From Torreya grandis (taxonomy: Eukaryota; Streptophyta; Pinopsida; Cupressales; Taxaceae): a stretch of DNA of 64,000 bases. Below, piece after piece: positions 1 through 12,398 of the stretch. Every line of letters begins with the position of its first letter. Positions within the stretch are counted from its first letter, which is position 1. Below the pieces are notes generated by a model that did no database searches, had not been told where the DNA came from, and worked only from the letters and a program-made list of their open reading frames with translations. The stretch covers positions 206,001-270,000 of the forward strand of contig JARHVA010004254.1 of NCBI GenBank assembly GCA_037957365.1. The letters run 5' to 3'. The position numbers were made by a program, and so were the translations under genes.

Positions 1-99
1 GCACTCTATACTTAGTTTCCTTTCTGACATAATGGTTGACACCTTACTATCTATAGGTAAATAAAAAATCTAAGACATAATAAAACCATTATCAATATT

Positions 100-640
100 C
101 TCAATAATATTTTCAATGACACTAGTTGTGATTAGCATTTACAACTTTATCCTACCTTGTGGGATTACTATATTAACATGTACACACCCATAGGATCCAC
201 TCTATATTCCCTAGTCTTTAGATCTAAATCTATCCTATCCATCGATATTGAGTTACCATTTCTTTTCATCTCATTGCATGATCTCATTGAAAATGAGGAC
301 TATCAAATAGCATAATTACATGAGCTAGAACTTATTAGTGAGAAACAACTTGACACACTCAATCATCTCAAGGAATATTAGAAAAATCTACATTTTAAAC
401 ATGAAAAGTGTATCAAATCCTAAGATTTTTAAATTTAAGATCTTGTTCTAAATTAAAATTAGATAAACACCAATGCAGATCATGAGAAAAGGGGAAATTT
501 TGAGCCTAATTGATTGGATCCCTACATCATCACCACTAAATATGGTTCAAGGAATTATAGATTATCTATAAAAAAATTTCAATAAATTAACAAGCCCATG
601 TATATCATTCATCTCAAGAATTTTTATTATTGATAACAAA
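100..640 (+). pseudogene. Ty3/gypsy (Tat-like) integrase C-terminal relic
   Basis: The plus strand encodes, with stops and frame slips, the integrase tail typical of plant Tat/Athila-type gypsy elements. From about 172 it reads 'TPIGSTLYSLVFRSKSIL', matching the usual TGATPYSLVYG-E-VLP segment. 'IDIELPFL' follows, then a charged stretch with 'LHELELISEKQLDTLNHLKEY', then 'DLVLN' in place of the usual G-DLVLKK, then a 'LDPYIITTKYGSRNYRL' segment corresponding to GPYVV--A--GGAL-L. The catalytic D,D,E core lies upstream of the window or is lost. Several codons are now TAG/TAA. It is the 3' end of a pol gene and is followed by an antisense ORF and an LTR start, the order expected for Tat-lineage elements. 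Family placement is from remembered motifs, not a search. Confidence 0.7.
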
Positions 641-1849
641 TTATTCTCTGATTACCCCTGTAATTGAGGGCAGATCCACTTCACTTCATCCATACATATC
701 CCAATCCATCCCATAATCCATAATTTAATCTATTTTTTTTACCTTGGTGTATACCTACATGGACTAAAATGATCCAAATTATTGAGATGATCAATGTATG
801 ATAGACCTCTTGTAATAGGAAATTGTAATGACACATGGATAAGTAGATCTTGAGGCTATGTGGTCTTTGAAGATCTACCACTCCATCTATCCATCCATTT
901 ATCTTCCCATCTATAGTCACTTTTATCCCCACTACTAGAGTTATTTTTCCCTTTGTTATTATCCCTTGTTTATATATATTTAGAAAACCCTAAAAATTAG
1001 AAAATCTAAAAAAAACCTAAAAATAGTATAAAATCCATAAAAAAATAAAAAATAGAGTTAGTCATTCAACCCTCAGTCATATTCATATCCTTGGTTTATT
1101 CTGAATAGATCATTGTAGTTTCATTGGAATATATCATTTCCTTGGGGAATATCAAATATATATCATTGTTTTTCACACACCAAGGTTTTGACACAATCTA
1201 AGGCAAAAAATTATTATTTTTTGTTTGCTTGATTTTTCATTTGTGTGTATGTTTTTTACTCTGGTTGATTGTTTTTTGATGTTTTCTCATTTTTATCTAA
1301 GTTATTCCTTCAGAATATGATAAAAAAATCCATCACATTTTTTCATATCATGGTGCATGCTATTGTGTGTTATATAAAAATAAGATTTCTAAGATAATCG
1401 ATAATTCTACAGAAGATTAATAGCATGTCCTTTTTTCTACAACATCACTTATATAATATTATGATAAGGATATTTATATAATCATTTATCCATATCAAAT
1501 TACTAAGTATTCAAACATGAATATCAAAAGAAATAACATTTGTCACGTCACCACATCATATCATTTAACATATAAATATAATCACATAACATCAATAACA
1601 TGGTATCCATAACATCAAATAACATATACATGTACACCCCTAAACCATCATATCATAATCAATCAATACATGATATATGTGAGTCAACTCAAGTCAAAAT
1701 AATCATCATATATATAAATTTAATGTTTGCACAATGAATGAAAATTTAAAAAAATCAATGTCATACATGTATGATCATTATACATCCATATACATAATAT
1801 CCACCTATCATCTATACATAAAAATCCATGTAAAAAATCTATGGTCAAC
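641..1849. other. AT-rich spacer between pol relic and antisense ORF
   Basis: I see no convincing coding sequence on either strand. The short open frames here lack codon or motif support. By position it is the untranslated spacer between integrase and the antisense PMD-like ORF of the same element. Confidence 0.4.
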
Positions 1850-3990
1850 TCTCACTATGACCCTCTGCAAGTGGAATCCTCAGATGTGATCTGTATGTTG
1901 TAATATCATAGGTGATATTTATGTGAGGTTCTTGGAAGTGTTCTCTTAGGTGGACCCTTGGCATTAAGTGAATATAGTGATGGCTACTCAAATCATCATT
2001 GAGATGGCATTGTCCTCATTATCTTTACTAAATACCTCCATATTATGGCTATATTACTGAACATAATAATATTCCCTATGATATGTTGTCATAAAAATCT
2101 CATACCCCTATAATAGGTAGTGTGCTACATAGTAATCATCAAATCTGACATGATCTTTGTTAGGCTAGGTGCAACCAATAATTCCCACATTATATCTCTC
2201 TATACACAGTTATTGGGTATCAACCATTGGTTATGTCACTATTATTATAATTATGGATACCTTTATATTGAGTGTCATAACATCTCCATCTCTAGAATTC
2301 AACTATGTTTATAACCCTATCATCTAAGACTATTATGTAGCCACTATGGTCCCAAGACCTATTATATCACCCTTGTAGGTGGTTATATCCTATCTCAAAC
2401 ATCTATCAAGGCATAATACTCCACTGAATTATCCTACCATGATCTCCCATCCCCATCTCTGCTGCTTGTGGGTAATGGCCCTACCACTTCCAAAATAACA
2501 CATGTATTTGAACCTACCTACCCCTATCCTTGAAACCTATATGGTTATGTGATCATCACCTATATAACTAGAGAGTTGACATTAAAACTAATAATCTTCA
2601 AATGATATTTTATAACCAATTTAGGGGATCTACCTCCCTATTTATTTCAACCTCCTTGTCCATGTCCACCACCCCATCCTAGTGATATGCATCCATGTCC
2701 TCCATATCCTTTACCTTATCCTATAGAGACACTTTATCTTACCCTTTAGTATCACTTGCATCTATGAAATACCTCACACTATATATAATCCTCCATTGTA
2801 GTATCATCAACATCTAATGGGTAATAGTCAATCTTTCAAGCCTCAGCTGCACTTAGCATTTATCATACTTATCCACTACTCCAACATCTACTACATCCCT
2901 CTGATCATCTAATAATATAATTAGGAACATTAAAAACTCACCCCCAATTAATATATGATCACCCATGTGTCCTCACTATAGTATATCCTTAGACACTTAA
3001 TAAAATATTTGTAATCTTGTTAGAATACCTTGTTATATGTCAAACTACATAAAACATTGTTAGGTATATACCTATCTATGATCTACCCTCCCCTATCGAT
3101 GATATAATAGTAACTCTATGAGAATCTCAAGTGGTATACATCATTCACCTATCCAAATTAAATCTCCACGTATGGCCTCTAGATAATATCTTCTCACTAT
3201 ATCTCCTTTAAGGATCATCCATAAAATTTTAGGTCTCCTATATGATCATGCTAGACATCAACAACTATCACCTAATTATATGCCATTCGATATTATTTAT
3301 ACCTATGTAGTTATTTCCCCACTATCCACCTCAATACTATATTATCCCACACTAGATTTTTAACATTTTTGAGACTTCATATCTTGCCTTCTTTATATTC
3401 TACTAGATGTAGATCCCTGTAAATCTAGGATACAACACACGACCCCCATGCAAACACTATAACACTCTCAATCATTTTTTTAATAAAATATACAAACCCC
3501 ATATAGAAGAATATATTAGTATTTAAGGTATTATGATGTTTTAGAAAATAATCATCAACTAGGGGAAATAAATCTATCTAACCCCATACAATGCATCTAT
3601 CTAGGTCAAGATCCCATCTATGTAAAGAGATAATGGTCCAATATGTTAGCATCTTTAATAATACCTATATAGTCATATCACTTTAGTCCACTATTTTTTC
3701 CATGAATGGATATTCATAAAATCCTCCATGCATCCTCAATAATAATCATCATCTCACTCATTAGTAGGTAAAATATACTAGTCTCAGAGTGCCTCCTCTT
3801 AGCCAACATTATCAACATCACCTCATTGGCCTAATCTCGAACATCTTCACCACATCATACATCCATAACACCACTATAATCCTTAACTCCACCTCATCCA
3901 ACTATCTCAATATAACTAATACTTCTATCTTATTATACCATGATCTTAGACATACACTCTTGAAAACATCATAAAACTACACACGTAGTA
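1850..3990 (-). pseudogene. Antisense plant mobile domain (PMD/MAIN-like) relic
   Basis: Read on the minus strand, the N-terminal part (about 3,800-3,650) gives 'RRHSETSIFYLLMSEMM' followed by 'IIIEDAWRIL-ISIHGK'. This mirrors the W-PETHTFHLP-GEMTPTLEDVA-LLGLP-G block that opens the plant mobile domain. Further on (about 3,470-3,400) comes 'FAWGSCVVS' with 'IYRDL', the W-GSAVLA-LYRELC block of the same family. Several stops and frameshifts interrupt it. PMD proteins (MAIN, MAIL1) act in plant silencing and genome stability, and PMD segments are also carried by transposable elements. Here it lies opposite to, and downstream of, a Tat-type integrase and upstream of an LTR start, so I read it as an antisense extra ORF of the retrotransposon. 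C-terminal extent is uncertain. Confidence 0.6.
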
Positions 3991-4895
3991 ATTTTGGCTC
4001 ATTTCACCCTAAAATTCACATTTTTATGTAAATGTCATTTGTAGTGCAAATATTATGATGTCTATGTAGATGTCATGAAATCTAAGTAAATGTCAAATTA
4101 ACATATATATCATGACGTATTACGTAGATAACATTATCAAAACATAAACACCATAACATTTGTATAAATGCTAAAACCATGGAAACACTAAAATAAATGA
4201 TGGAAACACCAAATTTGGGCATGTAGACATCATTTGTAGCTATGTATATTCCACATGGAAAGTATTTAATTGTATTTTATACATATTTATCATGTTTTTG
4301 GCCCCCATTTATGAACAAAACATGTAAACTTTTCAAAAATAAATAATAGTTTATCAATGACCCACACTCTTCTAAACATCAGTGCTTTGTCACTTATTCA
4401 CTTTGAGGCCTATCTGATGGTACATGGTCCATTTTCCCATAAAAATATGGAAAAATACAAAGCAAAAATCTCAAGAGGCTAGAAGTGAAAATGAATTTTT
4501 TTCACTCTTCCCTTCACTATTTATTCATCTAACCCATCTTTTATCCCCCTCCCCATTTTGAGCTCAATTTTCACCCATTTAGCCTATTTTCACATCATTT
4601 TCACTACTCATCATCATTTTATTCACATTATAGTGTTTTTATTCATTTATATATTCCATACATATATTATTCTTATCATATTTCCTCTCGAGGAGGAATC
4701 ACTTCTTATAATTTTTATCACACATTGCTTAGGGCATCCTTGTGTGACCCTTTTTTGGCTTCTTAATTTTTTGAAAGGTTGTCTCTTTATCACATCTTAT
4801 AACATGCCACTAGGGGTATCCTCATATACCATTTTTTGGCTTATTCATTATTTGTAAATCTATTTCTCCACCAATTCTATCCTAATTCCCTTTCA

Positions 4896-4918
4896 AAGAG
4901 GGGTAAAATGTAGACACC
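4896..4918 (+). other. Polypurine tract and LTR start (TGTAGACACC)
   Basis: A purine run (AAAGAGGGGTAAAA) is followed directly by TGTAGACACC at 4,909. A polypurine tract abutting TGTAGACACC is the usual junction of internal domain and 3' LTR in many plant gypsy elements. It agrees with the integrase and antisense ORF lying upstream. If the LTR runs to the repeat end near 7,903 it would be about 3.0 kb long. Confidence 0.55.
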
Positions 4919-6716
4919 TTAATTATGTTACGCTAGTGCCATTATTACTCATCGGTCTGCTATTTTCACTATTCCACACATTAAAATCCTAATTCCTCCC
5001 ATAAATCCAAATCACTAATCTTATTAATGTTATTAACATGAACCATGTCACTACATCATAACCCTAATACCATCATTAACATCCCTAGTCTAACATATCA
5101 CTATTCATAACATCATCCCGAATCAAGTAATCAATCAATATAGTTGCACAATTGGACCTTTTCAATCCCATTAAATTATAATTAAGATTAATAAACTAAC
5201 TAATAATATCAATTAGTTGATTAATAATAATAAATAAAACCATGAAAATCTAAATTCCATAATTTCTAAAATCAATAAATCAATTTAGTCACAAATAAAT
5301 GACATCATCAATCAACTTGGAAAATATCATCAAATCCAAGGAAATGGATAAGAGTGCAATCAATCCATTATTCATCAATAAAAATCCTTACACATATAAC
5401 TCCCCACATTTAATCCTCAATTCCTTTCATTCAATGATGAATTTGATTCATTTCTATCCATTGATCTTAGATCAAATCCAATGATCCATATCATTTCCAT
5501 AATTTATAAATTGAGCTCACACCCATCACTATCAACAAGCCAAGAGAGCCTAATTTCATTATGTTAAACTTGAGATCAAGTATCATCAATCAATCATCCT
5601 TTCATAAATCTAGTTACTCATCCACAAGTGGACATGTTGTGAGAATATTAGTGTATAATTCAATCGAGAAACCACATACCAAGATTTAAACAATATAAAT
5701 TCCTCATCAAAGGAGGCTTCTTAATTTGGGTAAGTAAGATGCATCTTAAATATCTCTTAATATTGATCAAAGGTACCTATATTTTGTTAGAATAGGATTT
5801 TATATTGTGTTTGATTTACAACTTGATTTTTTTATAACATTTACATTATATATACACAACCAATGATTCACATCCCTCATTTTCATATTAATTTACACTT
5901 ATATTATTTTCAAGAGATAAGATATATAATAATGAAGTTATGGATTACCTAGATACCATGCATATGATCTTTAGATTTTGTACAAAACATATCATATAAT
6001 AATACTTTTCTATTATAGTTCTACATCAGTTGCCAAATATCTTCTCATATTTCCTTATTTATGTTCATTATGAATGTATAAACCTCCATTATTCATGAAT
6101 TACTACCATACACAAACCTCTTAAGCCCATTTAGGTAGGTTTTTCATTGATTCTCCTCTTTGGCCTAAGATTAGTAGTATTATAGGAAACACACTTCAAA
6201 TTTTTTTCAAGTGATATTTTGGTGCTTTTTTAATTTATATCAATTAAATGCCAACTCATAAAAAGTATAAGTACATTAAGTTAGTGTTCACTATTCATGA
6301 CCCTTCATCATACTTCCTTCACATCCTTAGATGGGAAATAAACATTTTCCAATGCCAATTTTAGAAATGCTCCAAAAAATGATAGAGGTTTTATTGTAAA
6401 GGTAATGGAAAGAAATAGAATAATTTCATGCACAAGAATGATCAATTAATTTTGATAATTTATCACTATGAAGATACACATTCCAACACCTTTCATTCAC
6501 ATTGAACATTCAATGGTCACATTATATATAAGGTACAAGTCAATCTAGTCATCTTTATAATACAAGGAAAAATAGATGCATATGCCCTAGATAACATGAT
6601 TAACTTAATATTCTCATATCTTGTGGTTGATAAATTATTTGACCAATAAAATATTATATTTTATTTTCAAAAAGTCTATTTATCAATAAATAAATGGTGG
6701 AAAAACTATGAAACTT

Positions 6717-7903
6717 TATATACACATATTTTCAAAATTTTATCAATTATTGATGTTCTTTATCTTGTAGGAACCCATCGAGTCTCAATATCTCTAAGTT
6801 CACACCTTAAGGGGTGCATTGTGAAAGGGATGAGCATAAAATGGATGCTTCATAGGATTTTTGTCCCATTTTACCACTTGTTATCTACATACTTATCTCT
6901 TAAAAACCATTACCCTAAGTTTTGCCTCCTATTTTGCACACTCCTCTAGCCATTTGCCACTTTCATTAGCCATTTCCCTAAACTAAACCCCTTTTTGGTA
7001 GTTTGCATGACTATGTTAGCCAATTTGACCCTATATTTTTATTTACAATAGCTTACTAAGAACTAATTTGGGCATGGCTGACATAGTTCATTATTTAGTA
7101 TGTTTTTTTGTCAATTACAATACTAGGTTGACTGTATCAACCTTGTTGGCCAAAAATTTTAGAAGGGTTTAGGGTTAGATCCTCTTATATAAACACAATA
7201 TTTTTTTCCATTTCTAAGATAAGAGAATAATAAGTAAGATATATTATGCATCTACTTATCCACCATTCTTCTTGAGGAGTAAGCTTAGGGTTTCATACTT
7301 TCTTTAGAGATATGGATCTTATCTTGTGGAGAAGTCTTTTGGATGCATTGATAGGTTGTGTATCCTCGATATAATTTATCCTTGTCATCTTTACATACCA
7401 AAACAACCTATTGTGAATCACTTTGGCCAAGGGAGAGATTGAGGCTTGATGGGTTCATATTCAAAGGTAAGTATTCTTAACCTTGTTCTTCCTTTGTAAG
7501 AATAGATAGATATGCATTTGCACTTCTCTTCCATGCATTAGGATTTTATATACATTGATGTGAGTATATGTCTTCTATACATGTCTAATTTTAATGTTTA
7601 TTACCCCCCACTTTGGGCCACAATCTTTGGTGATCACTAGATTAGATTTTTCTTTACTTTTTCTTAGTTTAGTGAATATGAAAACATAGGACCTAGTTAG
7701 AGTTATTGCATAGTTTATTGACTAGAGGATTTAGAACCCTCCCTAGTGATATTATTATGGTAAGAGATCCCTTGGCTAGGTCTAACAGATCCATATTAGT
7801 CATGACCTTGATTATCTAATGTATCCCCAATCAAAATTATAAGTATGATCTATCTTCTTTGATCTAAGATTGATTTGTAGAATCTATTACATTTCCCATT
7901 GCA
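6717..7903 (+). repeat. Terminal repeat copy 1 (3' portion of a gypsy LTR)
   Basis: About 1.2 kb is repeated in direct orientation at 20,905-22,044. Matching blocks include 'CTTTATCTTGTAGGAACC', 'AACCCCTTTTTGGTAGTTT', 'GCTTACTAAGAACTAA' and 'ATTGATTTGTAGAATCT'. A TATA box (7,186-7,194) is conserved in both. Homology stops after 'TTGCA', a plausible LTR end. I cannot extend homology upstream of about 6,717 by eye, although the preferred LTR start lies at 4,909, so the second copy may be 5'-truncated or have a replaced U3. No tRNA primer-binding site is recognisable downstream. Confidence 0.6.
7186..7194 (+). promoter_or_regulatory. LTR TATA box, copy 1
   Basis: TATATAAAC follows a conserved 'TAGGGTTAGATCCTC' stretch. 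The same arrangement recurs in copy 2 at 21,326. The position, about 0.7 kb before the repeat end, fits the U3/R boundary of an LTR promoter. Confidence 0.5.
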
Positions 7904-9761
7904 TATATTATAATGAACCCGATGTGAATATAAACCTTTCAATTTTCATTTCATGCTTTCATTTTTATCATTTTATTATTTTTCTATATTTGTGATACTA
8001 TGTTGACCAGGCTGGTATAGTTCTAATTCTTGTGCATAGGTTTAACACATAATTGTATCAGAATGACTTTGTTCTTTTTATACAAATCTTTATTAGATAT
8101 AGGTTATTGGAGTAGACAAGTTGCAACAGTACTCTTCTTTAGTCCCAAATAACAAAATTAGTCAAACAAGTTGACTTAGTCTTCCAATCAACATCAAGAT
8201 AACAAACTAAGTTGAACAAGATTGATCAAAGGTATTTGTTTGTCCAAAATGTCTTGCTAAACTGCCACTATGATTTTATTTTAGTAAATTGTCTCTCATA
8301 GACCCCCTAAGAATGCATAATTATTTAAATTTGACTAAAAATCATTGTCTAATCATGTATTCCATCCATGTAATCCTATCCATTCTTTTTGAATTCATAC
8401 AAAATTCATATACTTTCTTGAAAATCAATATCTTCCTCATATAATTGCTTTAATGACTTAAATCCTAAACTACCCACTTGAGATTCATGTATGATCATAC
8501 TTCTCCTACTCAATTTATTAGATACCTTATTAGACTACATGATCTTATGTTTGAGAAAAACTAATTATTTTGTAATAAATCAATTATAAAAACACTAGAT
8601 ATATTATATATATTAGTAGTTTAAATAATTTGGCTATATATTTTGTAATAAATATATCTAAGGTATTAGGGATTGCAATGTGCTTGAGACATTCCCGAAG
8701 AGGAAGACCATGATATACCATACCTCAGAGAAAGTGAGTTAGTTTGTGCTCAAGCTTAGTATTTCAAACCAAGTATGCTTGACAAGTCATGTTCTCAATG
8801 AGAACTTCAAACACCATCACTTATTGAGATTACCAAAGCCAAAGAAAAAGGACCCATAATATGATAGAGGAGTCCAAAAGAGTAATATAAGAAGGCAATA
8901 TTGTAATTCTGCCTCCAATCCTTCCATTAGGCAAGTGGGGGTTGTAGACCTATGTAACTTTCATTTCATTGATTAACATCATAACAAATCTTACCTTACA
9001 TTTAAAAACATTTGGAAACTATAATAAATTCCCCCATATGTTTACTCATTTTAGGTGAAGTAGAACTCCATAATAAATTATTTTAATATTTATTATAGCT
9101 AATATAAAATTTACCACAAGATATATCCTCCAAAGTTTGATTCTCATGAAAAGACTTAAATTGTAGTATAACATTCATAATCTATAACATGTAAAATCCA
9201 TAATCAATAATCCATAAACATCCACAACATATATAATAACAATGATCAAAATCAAAATAAATAACATCTAATCTATAATCCATTGCATCACATCATCAAT
9301 AAAAACATAACATATCCATAGACATTAGGAGGGCCTCAAAGTTAAATTTGTTAACTTGAGCATATTATTTTTTATAACTAGACATGTATATTTAAAAAAA
9401 AGGAATATTATTTTGTAAAGGCTCATGCAACTTGTAAATCACATTGCTTATAGGTCAGTTCTTTAGAAAATGTCTTTCTCTAAAATCTTGTAAAGGACAG
9501 TTGTGCAATTTTAAATTGACATAACTAACCGACATATCGATTTAATCTTCTATATAAGGGGCACTATAAATTGTAAATGGGAGGGAGTTTTTAAAAAGAA
9601 AACCTTGTGCTAATTTTGGATCAATTAATGCAAGCAAATAATTATAAGAAGATTGTCTCATTTGTTTGTGTGAATTGTTATTATGTCTTCTCTCTCACTT
9701 GTTTGGTTTAAATTTTAGATTTGAATGGTTCTTGTGAATTGTGGATGTGCACTTTTAAATA

Positions 9762-9962
9762 GATAATAAAATAAGTCAAAAAGGTCAACTTAGTCTTCTA
9801 GTCAGCATCTAAATAACAAACTAAGTCAAGTAGGTTGACTTAGTATTCCATTCATCATCAAAATAAAAAAATAAGTTGGATAGGTCAACTTATTCTTCCA
9901 ATTAACATCCAAATAACAAACTAAGTCATATAAGTTGACTTAGTCATCTTATCAAGCTTCAA
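9762..9962 (+). repeat. Degenerate tandem repeat of a GTTGACTTAGT-containing unit
   Basis: About four diverged units of roughly 50 bp each carry 'AACAAACTAAGTCAA', then 'GTTGACTTAGT', then 'CTTCCA'. A related unit lies at about 8,150-8,220. Each unit pairs AAGTCAA with TTGACTT and so has an imperfect dyad. Confidence 0.6.
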
Positions 9963-11097
9963 CAAATAGGGTTTCATAAAACTAGGTTAAACCAATTGAT
10001 TTAGTTTATATAACTTACAAGAAGCATTCAAGATACTACAATAGAAAATTTGCAATCCTCATCATCATCCTATAACTCACCAAGTTTTCTCTATTTCTCT
10101 CTTTCAATTTAGTACTTCATTACAATTATATTTTATGCAAGTTTGCAATCTTCAAAACTATAATCCTACAACAAACTAAGTTGACTTGGTTGACTTAGTT
10201 ATGTAGCCTATCTTCTGTATAAAAGACTAAATTGACCTGGTTGAATTATTTCTTAAAGAATCTTGATTTTATAGAATGGTAATGACCTGGTTGACTCTAT
10301 TCTATCATGTTCATATACAATGTCATCTAAATTGACTCTATACCATTCTTAATTTAGAAATTAACAACTATATTCTTATAATTAATTCACACTTCCATTT
10401 TCAATTATTTGCATGCTTAGACTATCTCACATAGTTTGATTAGGTGGTTTTTCAACTTACCATTTAGTTTCACTATTTTTGTCCTTTTTGCACACTCTAC
10501 CAAATCACATAATATTCAAAATGTATTTAACATTTGTCTATCTAAGGCTTACCTACTTGGATTTCATCACCAAGAGGAAGCTGACTTAATTTTCTATCCA
10601 AGTATAAACATGTGGTTAATGGTATTTATTTTAAAATCACCCAACACCTTTATCATTGAAATTTTTTGAAGTGAGGGGGTAGGCCCTAATACCAAACTAG
10701 TATAATTACCAACATAGATCCCTTTTAACCTCTATGTCCTAAAACTATCCATAGATTATTTTTTAGTTATCTATTTTCAGCCAACTTCCCTATCATACTT
10801 AAAATAACACTTTATAATAATATAACACACTTAGGATGACCACTTAGTTATTATTTACTTTTTAGTTGATTGCTTACTCTCTATTCATTATGTGTTGTAT
10901 TGTAAAAACTTGCATTGTCTAATGTTGGTGCAATGTTTTGTATTGTGTGCCCCAATTGGATCATTCTCATTGATCTAATTATTTATGTGTTTGATTCAAT
11001 TTTTTTTTATTACATTTCAAAAACTTTCCATGTTTTTAACACACTATCATTTTATTTGACATAGTCTCTTATAGACTATCTTTTTTCCTGTCTTCAG

Positions 11098-11420
11098 TAC
11101 CAAGTTGACTTGGTCGACCCAGTACTCTTTTTCTCTAATCAAGTTACATTACTAAGTTGACTTGGTAAAATTTTTATCCTTATCAAACTATGTTTTTCCC
11201 TATCTACAGTAATGAGTTGACTTGGTTGACCTAGTACTCCATTTTACCAATCAGGTTAGAGTATTAAATCGACCTAGTCAACTTTGTATCCTTATCAGAC
11301 TATATTTTTTCCTATCTACTATAGTACTAAGTCATCCTAGTCAACCTAGTACTCTTTTATACCAATTAGGTTATAGTAATAAGTTCACCTAATCAATTCT
11401 ATATCCTTCTTGGCTCAGTA
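11098..11420 (+). repeat. Tandem repeat (about 115-bp unit, three copies) rich in TTGAC
   Basis: Three imperfect copies begin at about 11,098, 11,208 and 11,322. Each has 'AAGTTGACTTGGT(T/C)GACC', 'TAGTACTC', 'ACCAATCAGGTTA' and 'CCTTATCAGACTAT' in order. Later copies have drifted. The unit shares its TTGAC dyad with the 9.8-kb array, so both probably come from one motif family amplified in the leader. Confidence 0.6.
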
Positions 11421-11928
11421 TCATACCTTTTTTATAGTATTAAGTCAACATATTCGACTCTGTACTCTTATTTGTCTCTTATATCTCTTTTCTTTTGTAT
11501 CAGCTTTGTCTTCCCTAATATTTCTCCTTCATCATAAACTTCCTATTTGAAGATAAAATTGAGTTTAATTAAGAAAATATGATGAGTTTTACCAACCCTA
11601 ATAGTTTCTCCCATAAGCATCTTATGGCTCTTACCTAGATGAAAGTAATGTACATGTAGCCACTTGTACTACAAACTATGGGATCCCTCCTCATTCCTCT
11701 TCACTTCACAATCCTCTCTTCTCATTTTAAGATCAACCTAAATTAGAGTATACCCTAAAATTTATCTTCTTCATCAATGAATTTCCTTAACATCAAGTAA
11801 AATATCCTTCTACTATTTACCATCTCATGATAAGTGATTAAGTCGAGGATCCCCATTCACCTTCTCCCACATTTTCACACAGATTTGGGGACACTAGCTT
11901 ATTTGATTCTTAATCTTTTCCCTCTATT

Positions 11929-12398
11929 TTGACCCCTTCTCATACCATGACATCTTTCTCTTTTATTTTCTCCACCTTTATGTGTATTATCTCTACTAAC
12001 ATGGTAGGTCCTACATCTAGTGGGCCTCTTCGTAGACCCACTCTTCTCAATTCTTCCACTAGGCATCATTTAATACCCATGGTAATCATGCCTCTAGTGT
12101 TGCTTATTTTCATCCCTCTACTAGTACCTATTTTTTCACACAATAAAATTATGCTACTAGTGCCTCACTTAAAAACAATTATTCTCAAGCTACTACTAAC
12201 ACCTATAGTGGTACCCAAAACACTGCTACCAACTCCAATGCTTCACACAATTCCAATAATACCACTCAAACACATTAATTTATATTAAAAAATCTTAATC
12301 AAATGAATTATTTCCAAGATAATAATGTAAATCAAATGATGAAAGTGCAAAATCATCTTATCCATCTTCAAACCCACCCTCAATAGGTTATATGGGGA
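11929..12398 (+). pseudogene. Ser/Thr/Pro-rich frame preceding gag-protease relic
   Basis: A 119-codon open stretch (11,929-12,288) rich in Thr, Ser, Pro and Leu, in a different frame from the gag-protease relic that starts at 12,399. Low-complexity N-terminal regions are common in plant gypsy gag, so it may be the frameshifted gag N-terminus. No domain is recognisable and it could be a chance frame. Confidence 0.3.

Larger units (their letters stand above)
7904..11928 (+). other. Leader of Tat-like element; no clear genes
   Basis: Between the terminal repeat and the gag relic there are about 4 kb of AT-rich DNA without recognisable coding. It contains a recurring GTTGAC/GTCAAC motif in tandem clusters (annotated separately) and scattered copies near 8,160-8,225 and 10,180-10,370. 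Long non-coding leaders with tandem repeats are known in Tat/Ogre-type elements. The 77-codon open frame at 10,436-10,669 has no support as a gene. Confidence 0.4.

Noticed and set aside
4558..4857. 99-codon plus-strand hydrophobic frame
   Set aside because: It is T-rich, low-complexity sequence just upstream of a polypurine tract, with no homology I recognise.
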